Source of the DNA: Budorcas taxicolor
Taxonomy: Eukaryota; Chordata; Mammalia; Artiodactyla; Bovidae
Length of the DNA: 64,000 bases
Assembly (NCBI RefSeq): GCF_023091745.1
Contig: NC_068920.1
Coordinates: forward strand, 144,839,122-144,903,121
Direction: 5' to 3'
The notes below the pieces were generated by a model. That model was not told the origin of the DNA. It saw nothing but the letters and a program-made list of their open reading frames with translations, and did no database searches. Below are positions 43,606 to 54,639 of the stretch, piece by piece (within the stretch, counting starts at the first letter, position 1; each line of letters begins with the position of its first letter). Made by a program: the position numbers and the translations under genes.

Positions 43606-44179
43606 GAAGTGTGGATGTGAGCCCTGAGGGAAGACATCATCCAGTCTGTGCCGAGCCTGACAAGGGAGAGACAGATATGAGCTTGGGGTCTCCTGGCCAC
43701 CCAGCCAATGCCCCTGTTCCCACCCAGCGTGGAGGCTGAAGGCTGAGGGACACTGGAGGCAACTGGGCCAGTTGGGTGGGCTGTCTCTTAACCAAAGCTA
43801 AAGGGCTGGAGAAAAATGGAGCAAGACAGCTAACCCAGAGAAGGGGATGGCCCATGCACCCCAATCCTGTACCCTGCACCCCACACCCCGGAAGAATAAC
43901 CCCTGGAAGAGCCTACAATGTCATCAGCCGCATGAATCTGAAAGCAATAATGAGAAAGGGGACCCCAGATGATGGATAGCACAGAAAGGGGCCGTAATGG
44001 GTCCCAAGCTTCCTTCACTGGCCTGCCTGCTTCGTTAAAGGGGCAGACGCAAAGCAAACAAACCGTAAGAGGTAAAAGTATATTAAGTGAATTAACATTT
44101 GTCTTTGCTTTAAATATAAGTTTGTGTTCAACTAAGCTCTATACGGTCAGTGACATATTAAATTCATCCTTTACCATCC
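43606..44179. other. Unique or unrecognised sequence, GC-richer
   Basis: About 570 bases, locally GC-rich at 43650-43900. Overlapping frames on both strands (43637-44057) have no recognisable product. Confidence 0.4.
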
Positions 44180-44287
44180 TAGGCCTCAATTTCCTTGTAA
44201 ATCAAGTCACCTTCCCATAAACATCTGAGGATTAAATGAGATATTATGTGTGAAAACACTTAGCAAACTGTAAGGCCCTTCAGTATT
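44180..44287 (+). repeat. MIR 3' part
   Basis: aggcctcaatttccttgtaa, then tgaggattaaatgagatatt and aacacttagcaaactgtaag. Confidence 0.65.
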
Positions 44288-44489
44288 CTTAATCCTGTAA
44301 TCAAACGTTCACACGGGCGGATTTTTTTTTTTTAATTTTCATGTCTTTAAGAAGGTTTTGACTTGATTTGTTGTACCTTTTTTAATTAGACATGCATTGC
44401 TCTTAGAGCGTCTTTTTGTTTTCTCCCTTTTGACTTTTAGATTTCAAATCCGGTTTTCAAGTCTGGAACCAGTGTAGGTAATGGAAAGA

Positions 44490-44620
44490 ATATGAATTTT
44501 GTGACCCTGTGAAGCAATCGTTTTTAATCCGAGCTCTGCTGTGAAAAGCAGTGCCACCTCGAATAAGTCCCTGAGGCCTTTTGTTTATTGATCTATAAAA
44601 TAGAAGTCAAAACACAGCAT
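44490..44620 (+). repeat. MIR
   Basis: atccgagctctgctgtgaaa, gaataagtccctgaggcctt and ttgatctataaaatagaagt correspond to the head, core and late core of MIR. Confidence 0.6.
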
Positions 44621-45218
44621 CCCCTGTTTTACGGTAAGAACACACCACCTCAATCAGTTCTGAAAACTAGAGAACTGCGATTTCTCCAGCTAGATCTCTC
44701 CAAATAGACTAGAGGCTTCTTTTGCCCCGGCTTCCATGAATAACAAGCACAACCCCTCCGTATTTTGTCAGGGAAACGGAACACTGCCTTTTATAAGAGA
44801 GCGCCTGAGTGGCAGGCTGCCCGGCTCCCTGTGGGCTCTCCCTTCGCTTCCTCTAGGCTTGCATTGATGTCTGCATGCAAATGTTGGCTCAGCTCCCCCT
44901 TTGCGGGCAATAGATTGCTTCTGCTGAAGTTGCCAGTGCAATATTTTGAAAATAGACATCCACTTCTAGAAGAAAAGAGATCCAAATAAGATTTTTTTTT
45001 TCTTTAACATTAAAAAGCATTAGAATATCAGTGTCTTTCAGGTCAGCATGAATTTTGAAGCTGTTCCATAAGTCTCTCTTGTCATGCCCACCCTTTGGTA
45101 TAGAGGCAAGTATCTTTTGGGGAAAAAAAAAAAATCTGTCGAGATGCTCATGTCTGGGCAAAGAATATGGACCAGGTCTAGCCAAGCACTCTAGGCTTTT
45201 CAGTTTCACATTCTTAAC
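44621..45218. other. Repeat-poor unique sequence, possible regulatory DNA
   Basis: No transposon recognised. A perfect octamer ATGCAAAT lies at 44875-44882, the POU/OCT-type core. It also has several CpGs (gagagcgcctgag; cccttcgcttcc). Small opposed frames at 44765-44989 have no known product. Regulatory function is a guess. Confidence 0.3.
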
Positions 45219-45226
45219 CTTGTGTT

Positions 45227-45438
45227 CCAGGGGGCTCAGTAGTAAAGAATCCGCCTACCAATGCAGGAGACGCAAGAGACATGGGTTTGATCCCTGGGTG
45301 AGAAAGATCCCCTGGAGGAGGAAATGGCAACTCGTTCCATTATTCCTGCCTGGAAAATTCCATGGACAGAGGAGCCTGGAAAGGAAACAGTCCATGTGGT
45401 TGCAGAGCGTCAGACACGACTTAGTGACTGAACACAAT
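45227..45438 (+). mobile_element. Bov-tA SINE with TSD
   Basis: The head is slightly truncated (ccagggggctcagtagtaaa). TSD cttgtgtt at 45219-45226 and 45439-45446. The right copy touches the start of the MLT1 at 45447. Confidence 0.9.
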
Positions 45439-45446
45439 CTTGTGTT

Positions 45447-45930
45447 ACAGGCTGAGTCGCATCTTCCCCAAATTCATGTGTTGAGGTATCAGCCCCTAGT
45501 CCCACAGAACGTGGACTTATTTGGAAATAGAGTCTTCACAGATATAATGAGTTACGATGAAGTCATAGTGAAGTAGAAGGGGCCGACATCTGACATGACT
45601 ATGCCTTTATAAAAAGGGAAAATGTTTACCCAGACATGTTCACAAGGAGAAGGGAAGATGAAGGCAGAGATTAGGGTGATGCTTGTAACAAGCCAGGGAA
45701 CACCAGAGATCATCAGCAAAACACCAGAAGCCAGGGAAGAGGCTCTGAGGTCCCTTCCCAGGGCTTCCTCAGAGACGGGGCTCCCTCAGAGCCCTGGGAA
45801 GGGACCCATCCCCACCAGCATCTTCATCTGGGACCTCCAGCCTGCATGCTGAGACGCTACATCTCCATTGTTTAAATTGTCCAGCCTGTGGTACTCTGTT
45901 ACAGTGGCTCTGGAAAATGAATACCCTTTG
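45447..45930 (+). mobile_element. MLT1-like MaLR LTR, sense
   Basis: acaggctgagtcgcatcttc, ggacttatttggaaatagag, ttcacagatataatgagtta and the late caccagcatcttcatctggg, cagcctgcatgctgagacgc follow the MLT1 LTR in order. The piece at 45745-45800 contains a near-palindrome (tcccttcccagggc and gccctgggaaggga). Confidence 0.75.
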
Positions 45931-46414
45931 GAAGTGCCTAACGGTCCTGGAAGTGAAAGACTGTGACAGGAGAAGGGCACCCACAGAAATCGTTCAGTGT
46001 GATCATTTCATGATTCATGAAGAAATAGTATCTGGACTCTTCCTCCAATACTTAGATGGGAGGGGTTGACTAAGAAGCCTTGGCTCCTGGTGGTGTGCTT
46101 TTTTTTTCTACTTGGCTGTACTGTTAGTGAGGAGATACATGGGGAAAGGTTAATGTCATTCAATAGAAACATGCCATCAACCTAGAAAAATTCAGAGTTC
46201 CTATTCAGTCCACGGAGGCATAGAGGCACCCTACCCAACCCTCTCCGGAGTTTTCCTAGGCGTGTGCCTGCCCCTCTCGCGCGTCCTGAGCAGGCTATAC
46301 TGCTTCTCAGAGAAGCTGTAACTAGAAGGCTCCTCCCCAAGATTCTCAGATGTCACTTTCACTTTCTTTCCGTCTTTGCTCAAATACCACTGTTTCTCCC
46401 TTCCTTACCCTGCC
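45931..46414. other. Unique or unrecognised sequence
   Basis: No element recognised in about 480 bases. Includes an eight-base T run near 46100. Confidence 0.45.
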
Positions 46415-46631
46415 ACTGCTGCTGCTTTTCAGTCCTGTCTGACTTTTTGCGGCCCTACGGACTGTAGCCCGCCAACTCCTCTGTCCAAGGGATTCTCCAG
46501 GCAAGAATCCTAGAGTGGGTTGCGATGACCTCCTCCAGGGGATTTTCCAAAGCCAGGGATCAAACCCGCTTCTCTCGCGTCCCCTGAATTGGCAGCCAGA
46601 GTCTTTACCACTAGCGCCACCTAGGAAGCCT
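46415..46631 (-). mobile_element. Bov-tA SINE
   Basis: A full minus-strand unit with an extended head (cgcttctctcgcgtcccctg). It is relatively CpG-rich, which argues against great age. Confidence 0.88.
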
Positions 46632-46676
46632 ATATTCTGCTATGCTTCTTTCCAAATAGTACTTCTGATGCTACTT

Positions 46677-46886
46677 AGTGAAGTGAAGTCATTCAGTTGT
46701 GTCCGACTCTTAGTGACCCCATGGACTGCAGGCCACCAGGCTCTTCCGTCCATGGGATTTTCTAGGCAAGAGTACTGGAGTGGGTTGCCATTTACTTCTC
46801 CAAGGAACTTCCCAACCCAGGGATCGAACCCAGGTCTCCCACATTGTAGATAGACACTTTACCGTCTGAGCCACCAGGGAAGTCCC
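46677..46886 (-). mobile_element. Bov-tA SINE
   Basis: A near-consensus minus-strand unit beginning agtgaagtgaagtcattcag and ending ctgagccaccagggaagtcc. It follows the previous SINE after 45 bases. Confidence 0.92.
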
Positions 46887-46979
46887 TACATACTCTATTT
46901 ATTTATCTTTATTGACTGGGTCTCTCTACTAAAACATAAGCATGAGAAAGTCAGGGATCTTTTTCTGATTTGTTCACTT

Positions 46980-47294
46980 TGTTTTCAGTTAGTAAGTCAT
47001 GTCTGACTCATTGTGACCCCAAGGACTGCAGCACGCCAGGCCTCCCTGTCCATCACCAACTCCTGGAGCTTGCTCAAACTCATGTCCATCCAGTCAGTGA
47101 TACCATCCAACCATCTCATCCTCTGTCATCTCCTTCTCCTCCTGCCTTCAATCTTTTCCAGCATCAGGGTCTTTTCCAATGAGTCAGCTCTTTGCATCAT
47201 GTGGCCAAGCTCCATGTGGAGCTTCAGCATCAGTCCTTCCAATGAATATTCAGAGTCAATTTTCTTTAGGATTGACTTGGTTTGATCTCCTTGC
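46980..47294 (-). mobile_element. BovB LINE, short 3' end with TSD
   Basis: The last ~310 bases of BovB in minus orientation, ending at the ggagatcaaaccaagtcaat position. Perfect 11-bp TSD, tttgttcactt, at 46969-46979 and 47295-47305. Confidence 0.95.
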
Positions 47295-47305
47295 TTTGTT
47301 CACTT

Positions 47306-47838
47306 CTATATCCGAAATGTCTAAAATAGTATTGCCTGCCATATATTTGGCTACTAATTTTTTTTATTGTTGATAGAATGCATAGACATTTTAAAAACAT
47401 CTTTATTTGAATGCTTTCAATGTTACTACTGAATGTAGTTGAGTAATTCAATGTCATTTCTTTGCTCTTCTGGAAGACAGCCTCAGAGTGAGGTGTCAGC
47501 AACTGAAGGGTTCTTTTGTCTCTGGCAACCTTGGATTTTGGTCTAGTGCCCTGAGTTAGAGGCGAGGACTGTAATTGAGCGAAAGGCCAAAAGAAGCCTG
47601 AGAAAGCATTGGTGGAAACAATTGAGCCTTAGCATTTAACCAGCAACAACTTTTCTTTGGTTATTTCTTAATGTGTTTACAGTTTGTGTCTGTCTGTGTG
47701 TGTGTGTGTCTGTGTGTGTTTAAATTACATATAGGCTACAGTGACAAAAAAAATTTTTTGACAAGATATAAATATTTTCCAGAGTGCCATAAGTTAAAAA
47801 GGTGGCAACTAGTCACATGGGCCTGTTTACATTTTGAT
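47306..47838. other. Unique or unrecognised sequence with (TG)n
   Basis: Contains an imperfect (TG)n tract at 47685-47720 and otherwise unrecognised AT-rich DNA. Confidence 0.5.
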
Positions 47839-47848
47839 TAATCCAAAG

Positions 47849-48123
47849 CTGCTGCTGCTGCTAAGTCACTTCAGTCGTGTCTGACTCTGTGCGACCCCAT
47901 AGATGGCAGCCCACAAGGCTCCCCCGTCCCTGGGATTCTTCAGGAAAGAATACTGGAGTGGGTTGCCATTTCCTTCTCCAATATATGAAAGTGAAAAGTG
48001 AAAGTGAAGTTGCTCAGTTGTGTCCGACTCTCAGAGACCCCATGGAGTACACCCTACCAGGCTCCTCTGTCCATGGGATTTTCCAGGCAAGAGTACTGGA
48101 GTGGGGTGCCATTGCCTTCTCTA
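47849..48123 (-). mobile_element. Bov-A2 dimeric SINE
   Basis: A complete two-monomer unit, minus orientation, with the same gaaagtgaaaagtgaaagtg linker. Probable imperfect TSD taatccaaag (47839-47848) and taatcaaaag (48124-48133). Confidence 0.93.
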
Positions 48124-48133
48124 TAATCAAAAG

Positions 48134-49454
48134 TGGTTGAAGTTAAAAATTCAGCTCCTTAGTCACATCACCCCCCATCTTTATTGCTCAATAGCCACAT
48201 GTGGCTGTTGGCTGCCAGACCTGCCAGAGTCGATGGAGAGCATCCCCGTCATTCTAGGCAGGAGGGCTCCATGTGTGCTTCTTAATGTCTGGATATTGAA
48301 CATCATGAAACAAAGGCACCACAAGGAACAGGGGAAATTTTCACTCTTCCTTGGATCACATGGTCCACTGGCCAATTGACTTAGGCCAAGTAGACTTGGC
48401 TAGAATTTATGCTTACTTTCTTCCATAACCATTTAATAGATTTGTGAATAATGGGAAATATTATAGTATGTTTTAGCCAGGTTATGGTATTAGTTGCTCA
48501 GATCCTAGGGATTTTCAACATACTGAAGAGAAGCAATGCAGGAAAGGACACAGACGTATGTAAGACTTTCGTAAGTTCAAGCATATACAAATGGTTCAGA
48601 ATGATTGAAGTTTGGAGTCTATAGAGCACTAGGGCTTGGGTCACAAAACTTGAGCTATAGCTGATATATATTTATATCCCTAGCACTTGACATAATACAT
48701 ATTAGTCTACTCATGTGTATTTGTTGTCAAATGAATGAGTGAATCAATCAGTTAAGCAACCAATACATCAACCAGCCAATGGCAAATGATGTATATACAA
48801 AGCCAGATACATTTGTCAGGCTAGGGATGTTATTCTCTACTAATATATACAGCTCAATATTCCAGAGGCTTTCTGCTATAAAAGTCTGCTTTTCATTTAA
48901 TGTACATGTCTAATTATAGGTCAGAGTGAAAGATAATCTTCCACGTGGTCATTCATGGACTCAGGTTGGCCATCTTTTAGCTATAGCATCCTGAACCAGT
49001 GGCCTGCCAGGTCACCAAGGGAGAGGAAAAGAGATGGGAGAGAGATGGCCCTTAGGTATCTCAGCCCAGAAATGACTGGAGTCAATTCTACTCACAGGTC
49101 ATTGGCAAGAACTTGTCACATAACCCTGTTCTCTGCCAGGAAGACCAGGAAACAGAAAGGAGCACACAACATGTTTGGTCAGCATCATCCAACTAGCACA
49201 GCACATCACAGAGGACCATTGCCCAAAGCTTCAAGTTTATCCAGTAGGGGTTTGCAAGCTAGTTTTTAAAAATCAGATTTATTTCTTCAAATAAAATATA
49301 GTATATAAATACAGCAAAAGTAGAGCTTTCCTGGCTGAGGTGAGAACCCAGAGAGGAGGAACCAAATGTCTGCCCACACAACAGACCCTCCTACACCATC
49401 TCTGTACCTTCTGTGTTCCTCCAGGAAAATCCAGGGCTCCTCAAGGCAGAGCGA
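48134..49454. other. Mostly unique sequence with an L2 tag
   Basis: 48640-48745 (ctagcacttgacataataca, then tcaaatgaatgagtgaatca) looks like a sense L2/MIR 3' end. No exon recognised. The 104-codon frame 48955-49269 has no domain. Confidence 0.4.
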
Positions 49455-49665
49455 AGATCTGCCAAAGAGTATTGGGAGTCTTGGGAGGGCTTCAAACAGG
49501 AGAATGGTGTGATCACATTTTCCCTTTGGGAAGATGAGTGTGGTGAGGTTGTGGAGGGCGGTGGGGAGGAGTGGGTTAGATGGCGGATGTGCAGTGTGGA
49601 GGTCAAGGTGAGAAGCTTCTGGAACCATTCAGGTGAGAGAGGAGGAAGGTCTGAACCAAGTCTCT
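49455..49665 (-). repeat. L2 fragment, antisense
   Basis: gggcttcaaacaggagaatg, tgtgatcacattttcccttt and tcaggtgagagaggaggaag follow the antisense L2 internal region. Confidence 0.5.
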
Positions 49666-49722
49666 GTGGGGCTCTATATGTTTTCCCAATTTCTGCCGAC
49701 TCAAAATTCAGAATCTCTTTTT

Positions 49723-50161
49723 CAGACAGAGAAAGACAAATATCATATGATATCACTTAGATGTGTAATCTAAAACCAAACGATATAAATGAATTTATTT
49801 ACAAAACAGACATAGACTCACAGACATAGGAAACAAACTTACAGTTACCAAAATGGGTGATGGGGCAGAGGTCAGTAGGGTGATAAATTAGAAGACTGGG
49901 ATTAATTTATACACACTACTCTGTATAAAACAGATAATCAACAAAGTCCTACTCTATGGCACAGGGAACGATACTCAATATTTTGTAATAACCTGTAAGG
50001 GAAAAGAATCTGAGAAAGAATATATATTTGAATCACTTTTACTCTCTACACCTGAAACTAACACAACATTGTAAATAAACTATACTTCAAGTAATTAAAA
50101 AAAAAATTCTTGTGTGAGTTAAAGTATATAACTGCAAAAAATTAAAATAAATTTTTTTTTA
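49723..50161 (+). mobile_element. L1 3' end, ruminant-type, with TSD and possible 3' transduction
   Basis: The L1 3' UTR text is clear: tatgatatcacttagatgtg, ggcacagggaacgatactca, cacctgaaactaacacaaca and aaataaactatacttcaagt, followed by an A-tail at about 50098-50106. About 45 more bases (ttcttgtgtgagttaaagta onward) and a second A/T-rich tail follow before the right TSD. TSD aatctcttttt lies at 49712-49722 and 50162-50172. Confidence 0.88.
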
Positions 50162-50257
50162 AATCTCTTTTTAAAAATCTGATCTCCTCACCCCTTTACA
50201 GAGGCTGACGTTGTTCCAAGTTTCCTTTCACCACTGACATAAGTCAGATACCAGAGT

Positions 50258-50590
50258 CAGAGTCAGCAAATGGTTTCTGTAGAGGGAGAGGGAGCTGACA
50301 TTCCAGGCCTGTGGGCCATGTGATCTCTATCATAACCACCTGACTCTGCTTTGTTGAGAAAGAGCCACAGAGGACAATAGGCAGACGGATGGGTGTGGTT
50401 CCATTCCAATAAAACTATATTTATGAACCCTGAAATTTGAATTTCATAGATTCCCCACATGTCATGAAACATTATTTGGCTTTCGATTTGTTTTCAATCA
50501 TTTAAAAATGTGAAAGACATTCTTAAGTCACAAGCCAAATAAAAACAGGCTGTGGGCCAGATTTGGCCTATGCCAAATCTGAATATTAAG
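50258..50590 (-). mobile_element. Old DNA-transposon-like repeat (probably hAT/Charlie group)
   Basis: gtcagcaaatggtttctgta, tgtgggccatgtgatctcta, cattccaataaaactatatt and aggctgtgggccagatttgg are the landmarks of a widespread mammalian repeat read in one orientation. An insertion separates aactatatttatgaac from aaaaacaggctgtggg. The family assignment is from memory. Confidence 0.5.
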
Positions 50591-51109
50591 ATATTATGCT
50601 GACCTCCTTTTTTTAAAAAAAAATAATATAGAATGATTGCCTCATTGTGAAAAAAGACTTATATTTATGACAGTAATTTTCTTTTTCTTTTCAAAGTGGC
50701 ATATATTGTGATGAAATAAAAATGAAGGTATGAGACTAAGGTTTTCAACAATTTTTCCATAGACTACTCAGAGACTTAAAAAAAAAACAATACTGAGAAT
50801 CATTGTCAGTTTAGTCAATGCTGATGTATTTTAATGTTGCACCACCTCCAGGCACTGAAACAAACCCACACAATTAGAATAAACAAAGCAAAATGAAACA
50901 AGGCTGGAAGGCTCTGGTGTTCCTAGATTCTTTCTTGCCTCTGTCATAGAAACCCAGAAATAAAGATGCTCTGCCTCAAGCAGAGTCCACTGTGGTGACC
51001 ACCATTTAATTGTGAGAATTCCAATTCACTAAACTGAAAAATAGTTTGGACTTCTTAAAGCCAAGAAAAGAAAACAATTTTGTTCTATTTTCCCTTATCA
51101 GAAGTCACA
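50591..51109. other. AT-rich unique sequence
   Basis: No element recognised in about 520 bases. Confidence 0.45.
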
Positions 51110-51174
51110 CGAGTCTCCTGTGTCTCCTGCATTGCAGGCAAATTCTTTATTGCTGAGCCACAAAGGAAGACCCC
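51110..51174 (-). mobile_element. Bov-tA head fragment
   Basis: Only the tRNA-like head remains: gtctcctgcattgcaggcaa, then attctttattgctgagccac. It faces the sense-oriented Bov-tA at 51221 across 46 bases. Confidence 0.8.
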
Positions 51175-51220
51175 AATCCTGGCCCTAAAAGCATCCAAAT
51201 GAATAAACATACCATCCAAA

Positions 51221-51424
51221 GTGTTCCCTGGTAAAGAACCCACCTGCAAGGGAGGAAATGTAAGAGATGTGGCTTCAATCCCTGGTTTGGAAGATCCCCG
51301 GGAGGAGGGCACGGCAACCCACTCCAGTATTCTTGCCTGGATGATCCCATGGACAGAGGAGCCTAGTGGGCTACTGTTCATGGGGTTGCAAAGGGTCGGA
51401 CACAACTGAAATGACTCAGCATGT
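51221..51424 (+). mobile_element. Bov-tA SINE
   Basis: The head lacks its first ~15 bases (starts gttccctggtaaagaaccca). The body is complete, ending gaaatgactcagcatg. With the fragment at 51110-51174 it forms an inverted repeat of the head region. Confidence 0.9.
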
Positions 51425-51759
51425 AAAAGCATTACCTGAAATTATTTGTTCTAAAATGATTTCGATTTTCAAAGTAAGGCAAATTTATTTTAGATACTTT
51501 GCGGAGACAATGGCCTAAAGATATAATGCTGAGAATAGAAAGTCACCCCAAATCTCAAAAACCAGGAACAGCCATTGTAAAACAGAGGTCATTTCTTTAA
51601 CATTAAGGGAGTCATATCGAATCTGCACATTTAAGCCTTTTTTTTTTTCACTCAACATTATACTCTGCAAATCTCCCCATGTCATTAAAAAGTTCTTGGA
51701 TTGATCACAGAATTTTGTACAGATGTGTTTTTTATTTAATTATTTGATTTAATGAAACC

Positions 51760-52060
51760 AGTCATACAGTTAGTCAACCAGTGTTTATGTGTGCTTCCAG
51801 GATGCCAGGGACAGACCAAGACACGACAGGCCTCCGGGACAAGGCCTTTGTCCTCATGGAGCTGACATTGGGTGCCTTTTGTCTTTAAACCTGAGGTTGG
51901 AGCCTGTGATCCTGAGATGAACACAGCAGATTGATTTCTGTTCCCTGGAAGCTCTGAGCTAGTGAGGGAGACAGGTGGGTGGTCCAAGAACAAGGACAGC
52001 ACGAGGTAAAGAAGGAAGCTTTGCACCTACAGAGAAGAAGGGGTACATCTGAGAGGGTGG
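51760..52060 (-). repeat. L2 3' region, antisense
   Basis: agtcaaccagtgtttatgtg, gatgccagggacagaccaag, ggcctttgtcctcatggagc and agtgagggagacaggtgggt give the antisense L2 order. Confidence 0.65.
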
Positions 52061-52237
52061 GCGTGGAGAACATGGAGAGCTTCTGCAGAACAAATGCAGA
52101 GTTCAAATCACATTGCTTTTTATTCTAGTCCAAAGCATTGATATCTAGATATAGACCATGCTGCGTCTAAGTCCAAATAATTGTCATTCTGCCCAAGAGA
52201 GTCTGGCCTGGTTAGTCATTTAGAGAAGCCTGAAAAG

Positions 52238-52428
52238 TGGACAAAGAATCCACCTGCAATTCAGGAAATGCAGGAGAGGCAGGTTTGATCCTTGGGTCGA
52301 GAGGATCCCTCCAAGGAGGAAATGGCAACCCACTCCAGTATTCTTGCCTGAAAAATCCCATGGAGAGAGAAGCCTGGAGGGCTACAGTCCAAAGAAATGC
52401 AAAGAGTTGGACATGACTGAGCATGCAC
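52238..52428 (+). mobile_element. Bov-tA SINE
   Basis: The head start is lost (gtggacaaagaatccacctg), the rest is normal, ending gttggacatgactgagcatg. Confidence 0.87.
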
Positions 52429-52469
52429 CTTGGCTGTTGGCCTAGCTTAGCATTTAGTATGAGCTTATT

Positions 52470-52600
52470 TGGAGAAGGAAATGGCAACCCACTCCAGTAT
52501 TCTCACCTGGAGAATCCCATGGACAAAGGAGCCTGGCAGGTTACAGTCTATGGGGTCGCAAGAGTCAAACACGACTGAGCGACTAAGCACACGGCACACA
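52470..52600 (+). mobile_element. Bov-A monomer
   Basis: ggagaaggaaatggcaaccc to cgactgagcgactaagcaca, complete. Separated by only a few bases from a BovB 3' fragment in the same orientation. Confidence 0.88.
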
Positions 52601-52603
52601 CCG

Positions 52604-52797
52604 AGCTGGGAAAGACTGAAGGCAGGAGGAGAAAGGGATGACAGAGGATGAGATGGTTGGATGGCATCACCAGCTCGATGGGCATGAGCTTGAATAAGCT
52701 CCAGGAGTTAGTGATAGCCAGGGAAGCTTGACGTGCTGCAGTCCATGGGGTCACAAACAGTGGGACACGGCTGAGCGACTGAACTGAGCTGAACTAT
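52604..52797 (+). mobile_element. BovB 3'-terminal fragment
   Basis: From gagctgggaaagactgaagg to the tail gactgaactgagctgaact. 5'-truncated to about 190 bases. Confidence 0.9.
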
Positions 52798-53054
52798 ACT
52801 CAACAAACCAGAAAGGATACAGGTTCTCTGGAAGCAGCATCATTTAATAGAAGTTGTTCTTGGACCAGGATTCCATGCCTTAAATCCTGGATTCAGGATT
52901 AATGGAGACAATAATATCCATGCTCTTCCAAGTGACATTTCTTGGGGTATGTCATCACAGTACACCAGCATCACCTCTGGGGATAGTTCTGGCTCTCCCT
53001 GGCACAGAAGAGATTCTACTTGTTGTGTTGAATACATTAGCATAATCTTGCCCA
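52798..53054. other. Unique or unrecognised sequence
   Basis: No element recognised. Confidence 0.45.
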
Positions 53055-53165
53055 CACAGATCCTTATCTGTGAAATGGGAATACAGTGTCTGCTTGATTT
53101 TCACCAAATTGTTATGAAATTTAACTAAGATGCTATATAAGACAGCACCGTAGAACAAAATATAA
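53055..53165 (+). repeat. MIR 3' part
   Basis: tccttatctgtgaaatggga then attgttatgaaatttaacta and gatgctatataagacagcac. Confidence 0.65.
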
Positions 53166-53361
53166 AGTGTTATAATAACCCTTTCTAAAATAAAACCATC
53201 ACATCGTTTGTGAAGAACGTTCTAAATTTTCCAAGATGCTTTTACGTATGATAATTGTTATTATTTTTAACCATCTGAGCACACGTAAGTAGATTTTTTC
53301 TGTACACCTGTATCTCTTCTATAAAACATGATTGTCCAGTGTCTTCTGAACCATCTTCAGA

Positions 53362-53568
53362 GTCATTGTTATTGTTTAGTATGTCCAACTCTTGCAACCC
53401 CATGGACTATTGCCCACCAGGCTCTTCTGTCCATGGGATTTCCCAGGCAAGAATACTGAAGTAGATTAAGATTTCCTTCTGCAAGGGATCTTCCTGACCC
53501 AGAGATAGAACGTGTGTCTCCTGCATTGTAGGTGGGTCCTTTACCTCTGAGCCACCAGAGAGGCTCTT
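53362..53568 (-). mobile_element. Bov-tA SINE with TSD
   Basis: A minus-strand unit with a perfect 10-bp TSD, catcttcaga, at 53352-53361 and 53569-53578. Confidence 0.93.
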
Positions 53569-53578
53569 CATCTTCAGA

Positions 53579-54425
53579 AACAGGAGTGACATGGATATGA
53601 TGGAATCAAATCCCAGCCTGTCTGCACTTGAGGCAAGTAATGTAAAACCCATGCACTATGATTTCTTCTTCAAAGCCACGCCTCACAGCAGCACTGTGGG
53701 GAATCAATAAGCTACCATGAAATAAGATAAGAGAGGGACCCAACAGGACAGCACAGATGAAACACTTGTATTATTGCAGCTCTTGTCCTGCTCTATCGCT
53801 TACTAATGCACACTGGGTTTTCATTAACCCAGCACACTGCTTTCACAGGGCGCTGCTCGCCCACTCAGGAGACGCCCTCACCCATATGGGTGCTGACCCA
53901 AGTCCCTTCCATCTTGTTGTTCTGGTTAAGTGCTTGGATTTAAAAACAGCCAGTTTCAAAACACTTGTTTTGACATGTGAATTTGTTCCAGCAGGATTGA
54001 TCTGTTAGGGAAGACTTGGAGCACCATGTGAATCTGTGTTTGTGTATGCCTGATCACAGCTGCAGGAAACTACATCCAGCTGACTGGGCTCTGTAGAAAT
54101 ACGCAAAACACACAGACCTCACACCACTCCTGGCTACTGCGGAAGGCAGAATGTATGATGACCACACCCAGGCACAACTGGTATGCATATCTGCTCTCTG
54201 TTTGCTGATCACCCTCTTTCCTCGACTTCACTAGAGTTCACTGGCTGTCCCCTCTGGCACCCACGGGCAACCAGCAAACTCCAAATCTTCTGCAAGTGAA
54301 AATACCAGGTTCACTGTGGTATGCATATGTGTCTTCATCATTTAATGTGTACACCACTCTGTATCATTTTTATTAGTTGTCTCTCTTTGTGAGCATGTGT
54401 CATTGATGAAGTTTTTGAGTTTTGT
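53579..54425. other. Unique or unrecognised sequence
   Basis: About 850 bases. An 83-codon frame (53757-54008) has no recognisable domain. Confidence 0.45.
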
Positions 54426-54429
54426 GCCA

Positions 54430-54449
54430 CCCCCCCCCCCCCCCCCCCC
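54430..54449. repeat. Homopolymer: 20 consecutive C
   Basis: A pure run of 20 C bases, preceded by ccac and followed by gctttttccc. Long pure C runs are rare in mammalian DNA because CCC tracts mutate and slip. The exact length is likely to be unreliable. Confidence 0.9.
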
Positions 54450-54639
54450 GCTTTTTCCCTAAATCCTGTGGCTTTTACGTACACTTTGCATGGCCCTGTC
54501 ATTTGTAGAGACACATATGTTGTGTTACAGCATAATTTACCCTACAGGAGTCTATGCTATAAGCAAGAAATTTTATCTCGCTGGACCTGGTATTTATGAA
54601 GATCAATGTTACTATTTTTTATAAAGTTTGATCCGGTGT

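Noticed and set aside
45055..45576. A 173-codon plus frame as a host gene
   Set aside because: It runs through unique DNA, a Bov-tA SINE and an MLT1 LTR, so its length is accidental.
49413..49760. Opposed 115- and 121-codon frames as a gene pair
   Set aside because: The region is antisense L2 followed by an L1 3' end. No domain was recognised.
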